From NCBI GenBank assembly GCA_016840905.1, contig JAEORM010000093.1, positions 1 through 19,954 on the forward strand: DNA of 19,954 bases. Direction: 5' to 3'. The position numbers and the translations under genes are program-made. Shown one piece after another: positions 1-7,483 of this stretch. This stretch comes from Candidatus Gerdarchaeota archaeon (GTDB lineage Archaea; Asgardarchaeota; Heimdallarchaeia; JABLTI01). The notes under the pieces are model-generated. The model made no database searches, was not told the DNA's origin, and worked only from the letters and a program-made list of their open reading frames with translations. Position 1 is the stretch's first letter. Each line of letters opens with the position of its first letter.

Positions 1-294
1 ATTCTTCTTAATTTAAGGAATGAAGATGAAAAAACAATCCTTTTAATTGACCATGATCTCGATTTCATAGCTGAAGTAGCTAATAGAATATTAATTATAA
101 ATAATGGGCAAATTGTAGCTGATGGAACCACTCAAGAGATATTAATAAATACCCACCATCTATCGAATTGTGGCTTAATACCATCAAGTATTGTTTCCTT
201 ATTTCAAACATTAAAAGAAAGAAAATTACCTATACCTAACATCCCAATAACCTACAAAGAAGCAATTGGTATATTAAAGGAGTTAATAAGATGA
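1..294 (+). CDS. ABC transporter ATPase, ECF/CbiO type (3' part only)
   Basis: This is the C-terminal 97 codons of an ABC-type ATPase; the frame is open from base 1 and ends in TGA. The visible part begins just after where Walker B should lie. It shows the H-loop region (LLIDHDLDFIAEVANRILI) followed by the NGQIVADGTTQEIL strand-turn typical of energy-coupling-factor and cobalt/nickel ATPases. Walker A, Q-loop and signature lie outside the window. The stop overlaps the start of the next ATPase (ATGA), so the two are translationally coupled and probably form the heterodimeric A1/A2 motor of a vitamin or metal-ion importer. The transported substrate cannot be told; no S or T component is in view. 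Confidence 0.85.
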   Translation: MLLNLRNEDEKTILLIDHDLDFIAEVANRILIINNGQIVADGTTQEILINTHHLSNCGLIPSSIVSLFQTLKERKLPIPNIPITYKEAIGILKELIR

Positions 295-1112
295 GTTTCA
301 TTTCTCTATCACACATCTTTTTCAATTATTCTAAAAACAATCCACTCTTTGAAAATCTGAATTTATCATTTGATAAAGGAGAACAAATTGCTATTATTGG
401 TAGAAATGGAGTGGGAAAAACAACCTTAGTGAAACTTATTTTAGGCATGTTAAAACCTCTAAAAGGTCAAATAACTATAGATGGTGAAAACACTAGCAAT
501 AAATCAATAGCAGAAATTGCTGCTAAAGTTGGTTTTGTTTTTCAAAATCCAAATGTCATGCTTTTCACCAATTCAGTTGAGAAAGAATTAGAGTTAAGTT
601 TATTGAGATTTAAATTATCAAAAATAGAAATAACTCAAAGGGTAAATAATAGCCTTAAATTTTTTAAATTAGAAGAATTTAATGAAAGCAATCCTAGAAC
701 CTTAAGTCGCGGTGAAAAGCAGAAATTAGCTTTAGCTACTGTACTTATTCAAGAACCTCAAGCGTTAATTTTAGATGAACCGTTTTCTGGAATAGATGTT
801 AAACAACAATTAGTTATAGCTAATTATTTATCTGTCTTACAAAAGCAAGGGAAATTAATTATTATTATTTCACATAACCTTGACCTACTATTCGAAAGTT
901 GTTCTCGAGTAATAGCGCTAAAAAATGGTTCAATTGCTTTTGATTCTTCTATTAAAAAATTCTTAGAGAATATGCAAAATTTGTCAGCTATTGGTTTGGA
1001 AAAATCACCCTTCATGGATTTAATAGATGATTTGCGACAAAAAAATTTGCCCCCAGAAATATACACTAAACGTGGATTAATTGATTATATAGTACAACAC
1101 AACCAATTATAA
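291..1112 (+). CDS. ABC transporter ATPase, ECF/CbiO type, second subunit
   Basis: Complete 273-aa ABC ATPase that would sit on the cytoplasmic face and power an ECF-type importer. Seen: Walker A GRNGVGKTT (residues 37-45), a Q-loop in the FQNPNVMLF context usual for this family (Gln85), signature LSRGEKQ (138-144, a variant of LSGGQ), Walker B LILDEP (159-164, Glu163 the catalytic base) and H-loop His195. A C-terminal extension of about 60 residues follows, as is common in EcfA/CbiO proteins. The ATG overlaps the stop of the preceding ATPase by 4 bases, so the pair is co-translated. The 3' end overlaps the convergent MobB-like gene by 6 bases. Substrate unknown. Confidence 0.9.
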   Translation: MSFISLSHIFFNYSKNNPLFENLNLSFDKGEQIAIIGRNGVGKTTLVKLILGMLKPLKGQITIDGENTSNKSIAEIAAKVGFVFQNPNVMLFTNSVEKELELSLLRFKLSKIEITQRVNNSLKFFKLEEFNESNPRTLSRGEKQKLALATVLIQEPQALILDEPFSGIDVKQQLVIANYLSVLQKQGKLIIIISHNLDLLFESCSRVIALKNGSIAFDSSIKKFLENMQNLSAIGLEKSPFMDLIDDLRQKNLPPEIYTKRGLIDYIVQHNQL

Positions 1113-1613
1113 CAAATCTTTAGTATCTATTGAATGTTTTACAACAAGAGTAGCTAATCTCTTAATATCAGTTAAAGCATTAATTACAGGGATTCCTTCG
1201 AATTCTGTATAATCATTGCTTATTACCCCAGATAAAGCAAAAACTGTTTTATCAAATCTGTGATCAATTTCATCGATAGATTTAGCACAAAGAATTTTAG
1301 GTATTTTCTTTTCACTTGTAAAGCCTTCAAGGATTAAATAATCGCCCTTAAAAAAAGGTATTAGCTCTTTTACAGTCATGTGTTTCTGATACATTATTGT
1401 TGTCTCTACATTAGAACGAATACCAACCGCTGAAGCTCCTGCTTGCCTGTGTAACCACGAATCTTTACCCTCTTTATCAATTGAAAATCCCTCAATATGT
1501 ATAGCTTTTACAGTGTTAACTATCTTGCCTTGAGAAACTAATTCTTTTATTATTTCTAACAAAGTGGTTGTTTTACCAGAATTTGTATAACCAATAACTG
1601 TAAATATTTTCAT
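1107..1613 (-). CDS. mobB: MobB-like molybdopterin-guanine dinucleotide biosynthesis GTPase
   Basis: P-loop GTP-binding protein of the MobB family, which helps the MobA step that attaches GMP to molybdopterin. With the ATG start it is 168 aa. Seen: Walker A GYTNSGKTT (residues 8-16), the family segment GKDSWLHRQAGA in the middle, and YLILEGFTSEKKIPKIL, matching the 'EGF...PKI' block of MobB. The frame also opens five codons upstream with a GTG (at 1628), but the GGAAAG preceding the ATG by about seven bases lies inside that extension and fits an SD motif, so the ATG was chosen. No other molybdenum cofactor genes are in view. Neighbouring ECF ATPases on the other strand could suggest metal transport, but nothing here proves that link. 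Confidence 0.85.
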   Translation of the reverse strand: MKIFTVIGYTNSGKTTTLLEIIKELVSQGKIVNTVKAIHIEGFSIDKEGKDSWLHRQAGASAVGIRSNVETTIMYQKHMTVKELIPFFKGDYLILEGFTSEKKIPKILCAKSIDEIDHRFDKTVFALSGVISNDYTEFEGIPVINALTDIKRLATLVVKHSIDTKDLL

Positions 1614-1750
1614 ATCGATTCTTTCCACAATTTAGATTCATTAGTATTTGGTATTTTTTTTCTTAAAAAAATAATTTTCCTATAATTAATAAAAAATTAA
1701 GAATTTCTAAGTATTTTAGTTTCTTTATCATTAACAATATTTTTCATTTA

Positions 1751-1785
1751 GAATGTATAATATTATATTAGCAAATTTCTTGAGG
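1751..1785 (+). promoter_or_regulatory. possible TATA element and SD for the HEAT-repeat gene
   Basis: An AT-rich stretch resembling an archaeal TATA box (TGTATAATATTATA, about 1754-1767) lies just upstream of a GAGG Shine-Dalgarno motif (1782-1785), eight bases before the TTG start. The distance implies a very short leader. The SD decides the TTG start; the TATA assignment is tentative because the whole intergenic region is AT-rich. Confidence 0.35.
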
Positions 1786-1793
1786 GCAAAAAA

Positions 1794-2195
1794 TTGAGTT
1801 ATGATGAAAAACAACTTGCTCAGCTACTAAAAAATCTTCAAGATAGAGATGGTTGGGTAAGATCAAAAGCTGCAACTCGTTTAGGTGAATTAAAAGCAAA
1901 AGAAGCAATAGATGAATTAACTAAACTTCTAAAAGAGGACCGTGATTCACTTGTTCGTTCTCATGCTGCTGCAGCTTTAGGTGATTTAGGACCAGAAGCA
2001 AAAGAAGCTGTTCAGATTTTAGTTGATACTATGAAGAAAGATAAAACAGTTGGTGTACGATTAGAAGCAGCAGTAGCTTTAGGAAATATTGGTGACACGA
2101 CAGTTATTCCTGAATTAACCAAAATAGCAATGGAAGATGATGATATAAGAGTCCGTTCTTGGGCTGCAGATGCACTTCGAAAAATTAAGAAATAA
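1794..2195 (+). CDS. small HEAT-repeat protein (PBS-lyase-like repeats)
   Basis: 133-aa protein built almost wholly from about four HEAT-like helical repeats of roughly 30 residues. The recurring pattern is 'D..VR..AA.ALG.L....AI..L...L', visible as WVRSKAATRLGEL, LVRSHAAAALGDLG, GVRLEAAVALGNIG and RVRSWAADALRKI. Such proteins act as protein-protein scaffolds; some family members are phycobilin lyases, but the repeat alone does not imply that activity and no lyase context is present. No signal peptide or membrane segment is visible, so it is probably cytoplasmic. The TTG start is supported by GAGG eight bases upstream and by the lack of a nearby in-frame ATG. It is a single gene with its own upstream AT-rich region. 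Confidence 0.85.
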   Translation: MSYDEKQLAQLLKNLQDRDGWVRSKAATRLGELKAKEAIDELTKLLKEDRDSLVRSHAAAALGDLGPEAKEAVQILVDTMKKDKTVGVRLEAAVALGNIGDTTVIPELTKIAMEDDDIRVRSWAADALRKIKK

Positions 2196-2246
2196 TTTAT
2201 CTGTATATTATATGTTTCACCTTGAAATAGTTGAAAAAATCCTCTA

Positions 2247-2258
2247 TTTTTTTCTTAT
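2247..2258 (+). terminator. T-run terminator after the HEAT-repeat gene
   Basis: A run of seven T (2247-2253) followed by CTTATAT lies about 50 bases after the HEAT gene stop. Archaeal RNA polymerase commonly ends at such T-tracts without a hairpin. The call rests on composition only. Confidence 0.35.
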
Positions 2259-2397
2259 ATAAAATTAATTCACAGAAGGAATACTGATAGATTGATTTCC
2301 ATATTAGAATTTTGAAATAAGAGAAAAAATCCTTTTAAAGTGTAAAAACTAGTTCGAGTTAATATTTACAAATTGATTATATTTGGAGCAAAATTTC

Positions 2398-3714
2398 ATG
2401 GTAGACTATTCTAAAAAAATACCCATTAGAGAAATTAAAAAATTAAGCGAAGGTGCCAAAGTTTTAATTGGTGGTTGGGCTGAACACCTTATTCATAAAG
2501 GGAAAATCTGTTTCTTAACGGTTAGAGATTCAACAGGCAAGATACAAGTTACTGGTATTCAAACAAAACTCTCCGAAAGTTTGTGGGAAAAACTAATAGC
2601 TTTAAAAGATGAGACCATTGTTTGGATAGAGGGTTCAGTTAAGAGAAATGAACAAGCACCTGATGGTATTGAAATTATCCCTACCGAATTGTTAGTATTA
2701 AATCCTGTAGAGGGACCATTACCTATTGATGTAACTGGAAAGGTACCAATGGAAGATGGAACTGTTTATGCCTTCAGAGAGTTAACAATAAGAATGCCTG
2801 AGTATAGTCTACCGTTGGAAATAAAAGCGCACATAGCACAAGCTACAAGAGAATTTTTCAGAGGAAAAGGCTTCACTGAAATATTTACACCTCTAATAGT
2901 TGCAACTGCAACTGAAGGTGGTGCAACATTATTCCCTGTGAAATACTTCGACAAAGATGCATACCTCGCACAAAGTGGTCAATTCTACAAACAAGCAGCT
3001 ATAACTGCTCATGAGAAAGTTTTTGGTATTATCCCTTCATTTAGAATGGAAAAATCTAGAACAAGAAAACATGTTTCTGAATTTTGGCAAATTGAAGTTG
3101 AAGCAGCCTTTTATGATCATATCAGTATGATGCAAGTCTTAGAAGATATGCTTGTGGATGTAGTAAATAAAACCATAAAAATAGCTAAAGAACCCTTAGC
3201 ACAATTTGGCGCAAAACCACAAAAACTTACTGGTAAATTCCCAAGAGTACCATTCAAAGAAGCAAAAGAACTTTGTACTACGTTTGAGTTAGAAGATCCT
3301 GTTAATTTTAACGAAGATTTTACTTCACAAGAAGAGACAGCACTCTCAAATCATTTCAAAACACCTTTCTTCATTACTGAATGGCCTGTCCATACACGAG
3401 GAATCTATTATAGAGTAAATGATGATGATCCAAATATCTCAAACAGTTTTGACTTGATAGCTCCAGGTGGTTTTGTTGAATTATGTACAGGTGGACAGCG
3501 TGTTCATGAATATGATAAAATGGTTGAAGTAATTAAAAAACAAGGTTTTAGCTTGGATAGCTATGGTTGGTATTTAAACCTCTTCAAATATGGTATTCCA
3601 CCACATGCAGGTTATGGTTTAGGCATTGAACGCTTAACATGGTGGCTTTGTGGATTTTCAAATATTAGACAAGCAATTATGTTCCCAAGGACTGTAGATA
3701 TACTAAAACCGTAA
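2398..3714 (+). CDS. asnS: class IIb aminoacyl-tRNA synthetase, probably asparaginyl-tRNA synthetase
   Basis: Charges tRNA with asparagine (or aspartate) in the cytoplasm. The 438-aa chain has an N-terminal OB-fold anticodon-binding domain (about 20-105), then the class II catalytic core. Motif 2 is FRMEKSRTRKHVSEFWQIE (215-233), with Arg216 as the ATP-binding residue. Motif 3 is GYGLGIER (405-412). The EKSRTR...EFW form of motif 2 and the C-terminal FPRT (rather than the FPRD usual in AspRS) point to AsnRS of the archaeal type; an AspRS or AsnRS-derived paralogue cannot be excluded. The frame could start at a TTG (2383), but GGAG at 2385-2388 overlaps that codon and sits nine bases before the ATG at 2398, so the ATG was chosen. 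Monocistronic as far as can be seen. Confidence 0.85.
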   Translation: MVDYSKKIPIREIKKLSEGAKVLIGGWAEHLIHKGKICFLTVRDSTGKIQVTGIQTKLSESLWEKLIALKDETIVWIEGSVKRNEQAPDGIEIIPTELLVLNPVEGPLPIDVTGKVPMEDGTVYAFRELTIRMPEYSLPLEIKAHIAQATREFFRGKGFTEIFTPLIVATATEGGATLFPVKYFDKDAYLAQSGQFYKQAAITAHEKVFGIIPSFRMEKSRTRKHVSEFWQIEVEAAFYDHISMMQVLEDMLVDVVNKTIKIAKEPLAQFGAKPQKLTGKFPRVPFKEAKELCTTFELEDPVNFNEDFTSQEETALSNHFKTPFFITEWPVHTRGIYYRVNDDDPNISNSFDLIAPGGFVELCTGGQRVHEYDKMVEVIKKQGFSLDSYGWYLNLFKYGIPPHAGYGLGIERLTWWLCGFSNIRQAIMFPRTVDILKP

Positions 3715-3825
3715 AGTTTTAAACCACAAATTAAAAAAGCATAGAAGATTAAGATTTGCTAGAATGGTAAAGTATTAAAGAAACTAAAAGAAATGAGAGA
3801 TAGAACTAAAGCACAAAACGAAATT

Positions 3826-3843
3826 CTTTGGTATTTACCAAAG
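3826..3843. repeat. inverted repeat, 8-base arms
   Basis: CTTTGGTA and TACCAAAG flank TT. It may be a regulator-binding site or an RNA hairpin about 140 bases before the Topo VI B start. It lies inside the short degenerate frame described for the leader. Confidence 0.5.
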
Positions 3844-3862
3844 TCTATCTTTCACTATTTCA

Positions 3863-3881
3863 AGTAAGTTGACAACTTACT
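3863..3881. repeat. inverted repeat, 9-base arms around one base
   Basis: AGTAAGTTG and CAACTTACT are separated by a single A, forming a near-perfect 19-base dyad. A one-base centre makes an RNA hairpin unlikely to close fully, so a DNA operator for a dimeric protein is the more natural reading. It lies about 100 bases before the Topo VI B start. Confidence 0.55.
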
Positions 3882-3979
3882 AAAACAAACAGGTGAACAA
3901 ATTCGGAAAAAAGTGAAGAGGATGTAGAAAAGAAAATTGCTTTTTTTTTCTACATTGAGGTGGCTAGTAGGTAACAAAA

Positions 3980-6900
3980 ATGATAGCTCGTGAAAAAATA
4001 ATAGAAAGGTCTGCTGCAGAATTCTTTGAAGCCAATAAAGCAATAGCAGGATTTGATAATCCAACAAGATCAACTTATACAAGTATTCGTGAATTAGTAG
4101 AAAATGCTCTTGATGCTGCTGAAAAAGGTGGTATTCTACCTGATATAGAAATTCACATTGAACTTATGTCACCAGAAGAAATTGGTGATCTTATGGGTAT
4201 CAAAAATTATCAAGTAGATGAAGAAGCTGCAAGTGAATTTATTCGCTTATCAGTAAGAGATAATGGTATAGGTATCCACCATGCAGATATACCCAAATTA
4301 TTTGGACGAGTTTTAACCGGATCAAATTATGGTGAACGTCAATCTCGAGGTCGTTTTGGTTTAGGGGCAAAAATGGTTCTCATTTATTCACAATCAACAA
4401 TTAGAGTCCCTTTTGAAATTAAATCAAGGCTAGCTTTATCTAAAAAGAAATCAGCTGATTTCACGAGTCATTACAAATTATTTATTGATATAGTAAAAAA
4501 TGCACCTGAAGTGGTTGAAGAAAAGAAATATACAGGTCAATCTAAAAATCAGCTTAAGGAACATGGCACAGAAATTTCTGTTTGTTTTGCTGGAACATGG
4601 AGTCGATCCAAACGTTATGTTTTTGAGTATCTAGAAGAAATGGCTGTCATAACACCTTATGCTAGATTCACAATATTTACTCCTGATAATCCTGAAGAAC
4701 CAATTATTCATACTCGTAAGGTTGAAGCTATTCCTGAACCACCTATTGAAGTTCCTTTACATCCTATTGGTACTGATATAAATCAATTGAAGAGTGAAAT
4801 TACTAGAACATCTTCAAAAACCATGCAAGAATTTCTTAAAACTCATTTCCAAAGAGTAGGAGACAAAACAGCTCAAGAAGTATTGAAAATCTCTAAAATA
4901 AGTCCTACTAAGAATCCAGAAAAATTGGATGAAATGGAATTAAGAAGATTAATACATGAAGGTTTTGTTAAAACAAAATTCCTACCACCAGATGGTAAAT
5001 GTCTATCACCTCTTGGTCATGAAAATCTTGAAGCTGGTTTAAAGGAAGTATATAAGCCTGAATTCACATGTTCTGAAGGTAGGCCTCCATCAAGTTATAG
5101 TGGACATGCTTTTCAAGTTGAAGTTGCTATAGGTTATGGCGGCGAAAATATCTCCCCTCCTTATAAATTGGTTAGATTTGCTAATAGAATTCCACTTCTC
5201 TTTGGTGAGGGAAATGATCTAATCAAGAAAACAATTGAAAATATTAATTGGTCTAATTATAAAACTAACCTAAATAATGATCCATTAATTTTTGCTGTTT
5301 CTTTAGTAAGTACAAAAATACCATTCCCAGAAACAAGCAAAGAGTATATTGCTGAAGTTGATGAAATTAGAAAAGAACTTCGTCTATGTATGCAAAAAGC
5401 AGGACGAAAGTTAATGCGATTCCAAGGGGCTTTAAAGAAACGCCAACAAGCAGCTCGACGGATGAAGATTTTTGAGAAGTATGCCCCGATAGCTACTTCT
5501 ATTGTTGGTGATATGCTTGGAAGAATGGAAGAAGATGAATTCCAATATATGTTTAGCTCAACCCAGTTTTCTAATTGTTTGCAATTACGTGAAGGATCAA
5601 TATTTTTACCTAAGAATCCAATCCCAGTAGAAGCGTTACCATTGGATTCTATTGAAGGAGTAGATTTAGAGCGTTATGATATTCAAACCTTACAAGATTT
5701 AATACTACTAGATGATGATCAATTGCAAGAGCTCTTTTCATTAGGATTATCAGAGGATGCCATTGATCAAGCTCAACAAATATTATCAGCTATTATGGAA
5801 TTGCCTGAATTAGCAAAAGATGAATTAGTTGAATCAGTTAGTGCTAAAGCTCTTGATGTTTTTGCTAAAGAAAGAGGTATAGTAGCTGGTATGGAACTCT
5901 ATGGTGCTTTAGACCTTGTTTCTGTTTTACCAGGCATAGGTCCAGCAACTGAAAGATCATTAAGAGCTCAAGGTGTTCGTAATGTAAAGGAGTTCTTCAT
6001 AACAGATAATAATGATTTAACGTTAAGCAGCTTACCGATGGGTGTAATTACTGAACTAAAATCTAAATGTAATGTGGATGTTTTACCTAATATTACAGCA
6101 AAAACTGTTGCTGAATTACATCAAAAGAAAATTTTCAGTGTATTAGATTTCTTAGAAGCTAAAAAAGCTACTTTAAGCAAAATGTATGGTTTATCTGATG
6201 ATAGAGTTGAATCTCTCTTTACTTTAATACGTAAAAATCTTGACCTTGAATTAGACTCATTAAGAAAGCCATTAAAAGCAGAGAAGGTCAAAGTTTCTAT
6301 TAAAGATGAAGAAGGAGAAGAAGAATTTGATGAAGATGCGGAATATGAAGAAGAAGAGGAAGGAGATTTTGAGGAAGAGGAATATGTAGAGGAATTTGCA
6401 GAAGAAGATGAAGAAGAGATTATTACTGAACCTCTAAAAGTTCAAGTTCCTGATCCACCCGCATATTATCTAGAATTAGATGCCCCAGTTAGCAAAATGG
6501 AAGGTATAGGAAAAACAATGGCTGAAAAGCTCATTGAAAAAGGCATAGAAACAGTTGGAAAATTCTATATGGTGGCAAATAGTCGTTTACTTAAAATTAA
6601 AGGTTTAGGAACAAAAACCATTGCTACAAATAGAGCAAATACTGATGTTATGGTACTTCCAAGAATTAATTTTGAAAGTGTTCGAGATTTAAATTTGATG
6701 GGTATCTTTACAGTGGGAGAATTCCTTCAAGCAGATGATGATAGTCTAACTAACGTAAGAGGTATACGTTCACCTACAATAACAAAATTAAAGGAAACAA
6801 TAGAAGAAAGACTTCTAATGACACCTGGTTCAGCTACCACGCCAAAATCTAAATCCTCGAAAAAATCGACAAGCACAAAACCCAAAATTCCTTCTAAAAC

Positions 6901-7468
6901 AGCTACAAAATCCCCACCCAAAACTAAAACTCCTGCTAAAAAACCACCAACTGCTAAAAAAGAAAAACTAGACGAAGAACAAAAAGATCAATCTATAGCT
7001 GAATTTTTAGGAACGAAGAAAAAACCAACCAAAGCAACTGAAGAGGAAGAAGAAGATAAAGTTTCTCGTGGACCTCCTAAAGGATTATTAGATCCCAATC
7101 TAACAATAAGTAAGTTACCTGGTATGGGAAAAGCTACTGAAGAAAAATTCGCCCAAGTAGGGGTGAAAACTGTAGGTGATATTTTCAGGAAAGATATTAG
7201 TAAATTAGCTCAGGTAAGAGGAATCGACGAGAAAGATATAATTGAAATGAGAAAAAATCTTTCAGTTGAAATTTTACCACATGTTACTCCTGCAATACAG
7301 ATTGAATTAAATGCTGTTGGTATTTACTCTGTTAAGCAATTCTATAATGCTAAAATAGCCAAGACATCAGCAGTTAAGGGATTAGGAGTAAAAACTGTCA
7401 AAGTTATTAGAAATCATATTATTCGAGCGTTTAAAACAAGCGCTGAATTGGAATCTAAAAACGAATAA
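3980..7468 (+). CDS. top6B: DNA topoisomerase VI subunit B with a long helix-hairpin-helix tail
   Basis: ATPase subunit of the type IIB topoisomerase that passes one duplex through another; it partners the A subunit encoded 15 bases downstream. At 1162 aa it is about twice the common length (roughly 500-650 aa). Residues 1-515 hold the conserved part: GHKL ATPase motifs RELVENALDA (37-46; Glu38 likely base, Asn42 Mg-binding), DNGIGI (94-99) and GRFGLGAK (124-131), an H2TH-like region (about 265-360) and the transducer (about 375-510, RFANRIPLLF and STKIPF). The rest is an unusual tail: an HhH-like stretch (about 550-605), then three similar modules at about 646-755, 836-945 and 1043-1150. Between them lie a strongly acidic linker (776-814, mostly E/D) and a basic K/S/T/P-rich linker (about 953-995), like a histone tail. 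Reading frame and codon use continue without a break, so this is one fused protein. The tail probably binds DNA or a partner; that is inference. Confidence 0.95.
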   Translation: MIAREKIIERSAAEFFEANKAIAGFDNPTRSTYTSIRELVENALDAAEKGGILPDIEIHIELMSPEEIGDLMGIKNYQVDEEAASEFIRLSVRDNGIGIHHADIPKLFGRVLTGSNYGERQSRGRFGLGAKMVLIYSQSTIRVPFEIKSRLALSKKKSADFTSHYKLFIDIVKNAPEVVEEKKYTGQSKNQLKEHGTEISVCFAGTWSRSKRYVFEYLEEMAVITPYARFTIFTPDNPEEPIIHTRKVEAIPEPPIEVPLHPIGTDINQLKSEITRTSSKTMQEFLKTHFQRVGDKTAQEVLKISKISPTKNPEKLDEMELRRLIHEGFVKTKFLPPDGKCLSPLGHENLEAGLKEVYKPEFTCSEGRPPSSYSGHAFQVEVAIGYGGENISPPYKLVRFANRIPLLFGEGNDLIKKTIENINWSNYKTNLNNDPLIFAVSLVSTKIPFPETSKEYIAEVDEIRKELRLCMQKAGRKLMRFQGALKKRQQAARRMKIFEKYAPIATSIVGDMLGRMEEDEFQYMFSSTQFSNCLQLREGSIFLPKNPIPVEALPLDSIEGVDLERYDIQTLQDLILLDDDQLQELFSLGLSEDAIDQAQQILSAIMELPELAKDELVESVSAKALDVFAKERGIVAGMELYGALDLVSVLPGIGPATERSLRAQGVRNVKEFFITDNNDLTLSSLPMGVITELKSKCNVDVLPNITAKTVAELHQKKIFSVLDFLEAKKATLSKMYGLSDDRVESLFTLIRKNLDLELDSLRKPLKAEKVKVSIKDEEGEEEFDEDAEYEEEEEGDFEEEEYVEEFAEEDEEEIITEPLKVQVPDPPAYYLELDAPVSKMEGIGKTMAEKLIEKGIETVGKFYMVANSRLLKIKGLGTKTIATNRANTDVMVLPRINFESVRDLNLMGIFTVGEFLQADDDSLTNVRGIRSPTITKLKETIEERLLMTPGSATTPKSKSSKKSTSTKPKIPSKTATKSPPKTKTPAKKPPTAKKEKLDEEQKDQSIAEFLGTKKKPTKATEEEEEDKVSRGPPKGLLDPNLTISKLPGMGKATEEKFAQVGVKTVGDIFRKDISKLAQVRGIDEKDIIEMRKNLSVEILPHVTPAIQIELNAVGIYSVKQFYNAKIAKTSAVKGLGVKTVKVIRNHIIRAFKTSAELESKNE
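5915..6244 (+). repeat. Topo VI B tail, helix-hairpin-helix module 1
   Basis: Codes residues about 646-755. It has the hairpin motif LPGIGPATERSLRAQGVRNVKEFF, then VDVLPNITAKTVAELHQKK-IFSVLDFL, and ends with a second hairpin-like GLSDDRVESL. Modules 2 and 3 follow the same order of blocks. Confidence 0.7.
6485..6814 (+). repeat. Topo VI B tail, helix-hairpin-helix module 2
   Basis: Codes residues about 836-945: MEGIGKTMAEKLIEKGIETV, then MVLPRINFESVRDLNLMGIF with TVGEFLQADDDSL, and the closing hairpin RGIRSPTITKLKE. It is flanked by the acidic linker before it and the basic linker after it. Confidence 0.7.
7106..7429 (+). repeat. Topo VI B tail, helix-hairpin-helix module 3
   Basis: Codes residues about 1043-1150: ISKLPGMGKATEEKFAQVG with VKTVGDIF, then VEILPHVTPAIQIELNAVG with IYSVKQFY, and the closing hairpin KGLGVKTVKVIRNHI near the C-terminus. 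Confidence 0.7.
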
Positions 7469-7483
7469 TAAGGAAGAATAAAA

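Larger units (their letters stand above)
3715..3979. other. intergenic leader upstream of the topoisomerase VI operon
   Basis: This 265-base stretch holds no convincing gene. It contains two adjacent inverted repeats (3826-3843 and 3863-3881) and, nearer the start codon, GAGGTGG (3957-3963) and AGTAGGT (3966-3972), either of which could serve as the ribosome binding site; the second has the better spacing to the ATG at 3980. A short frame beginning at 3793 (MRDRTKAQNEILWYLPKS...) runs into an internal TAA and then stays open until 3926, which could be a decayed gene fragment or chance. Confidence 0.5.

Noticed and set aside
6305..6421. GAA/GAG-rich tract as a microsatellite expansion
   Set aside because: It is in frame and uses mixed GAA, GAG and GAT codons with scattered Tyr and Phe, which fits an acidic protein linker rather than a simple DNA repeat.
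3980..7468. Frameshift or gene-fusion artefact joining Topo VI B to a second gene
   Set aside because: There is no internal start with an SD motif, composition is uniform, and the HhH-like stretch begins right after the transducer stalk, so a true fusion is the simpler reading.
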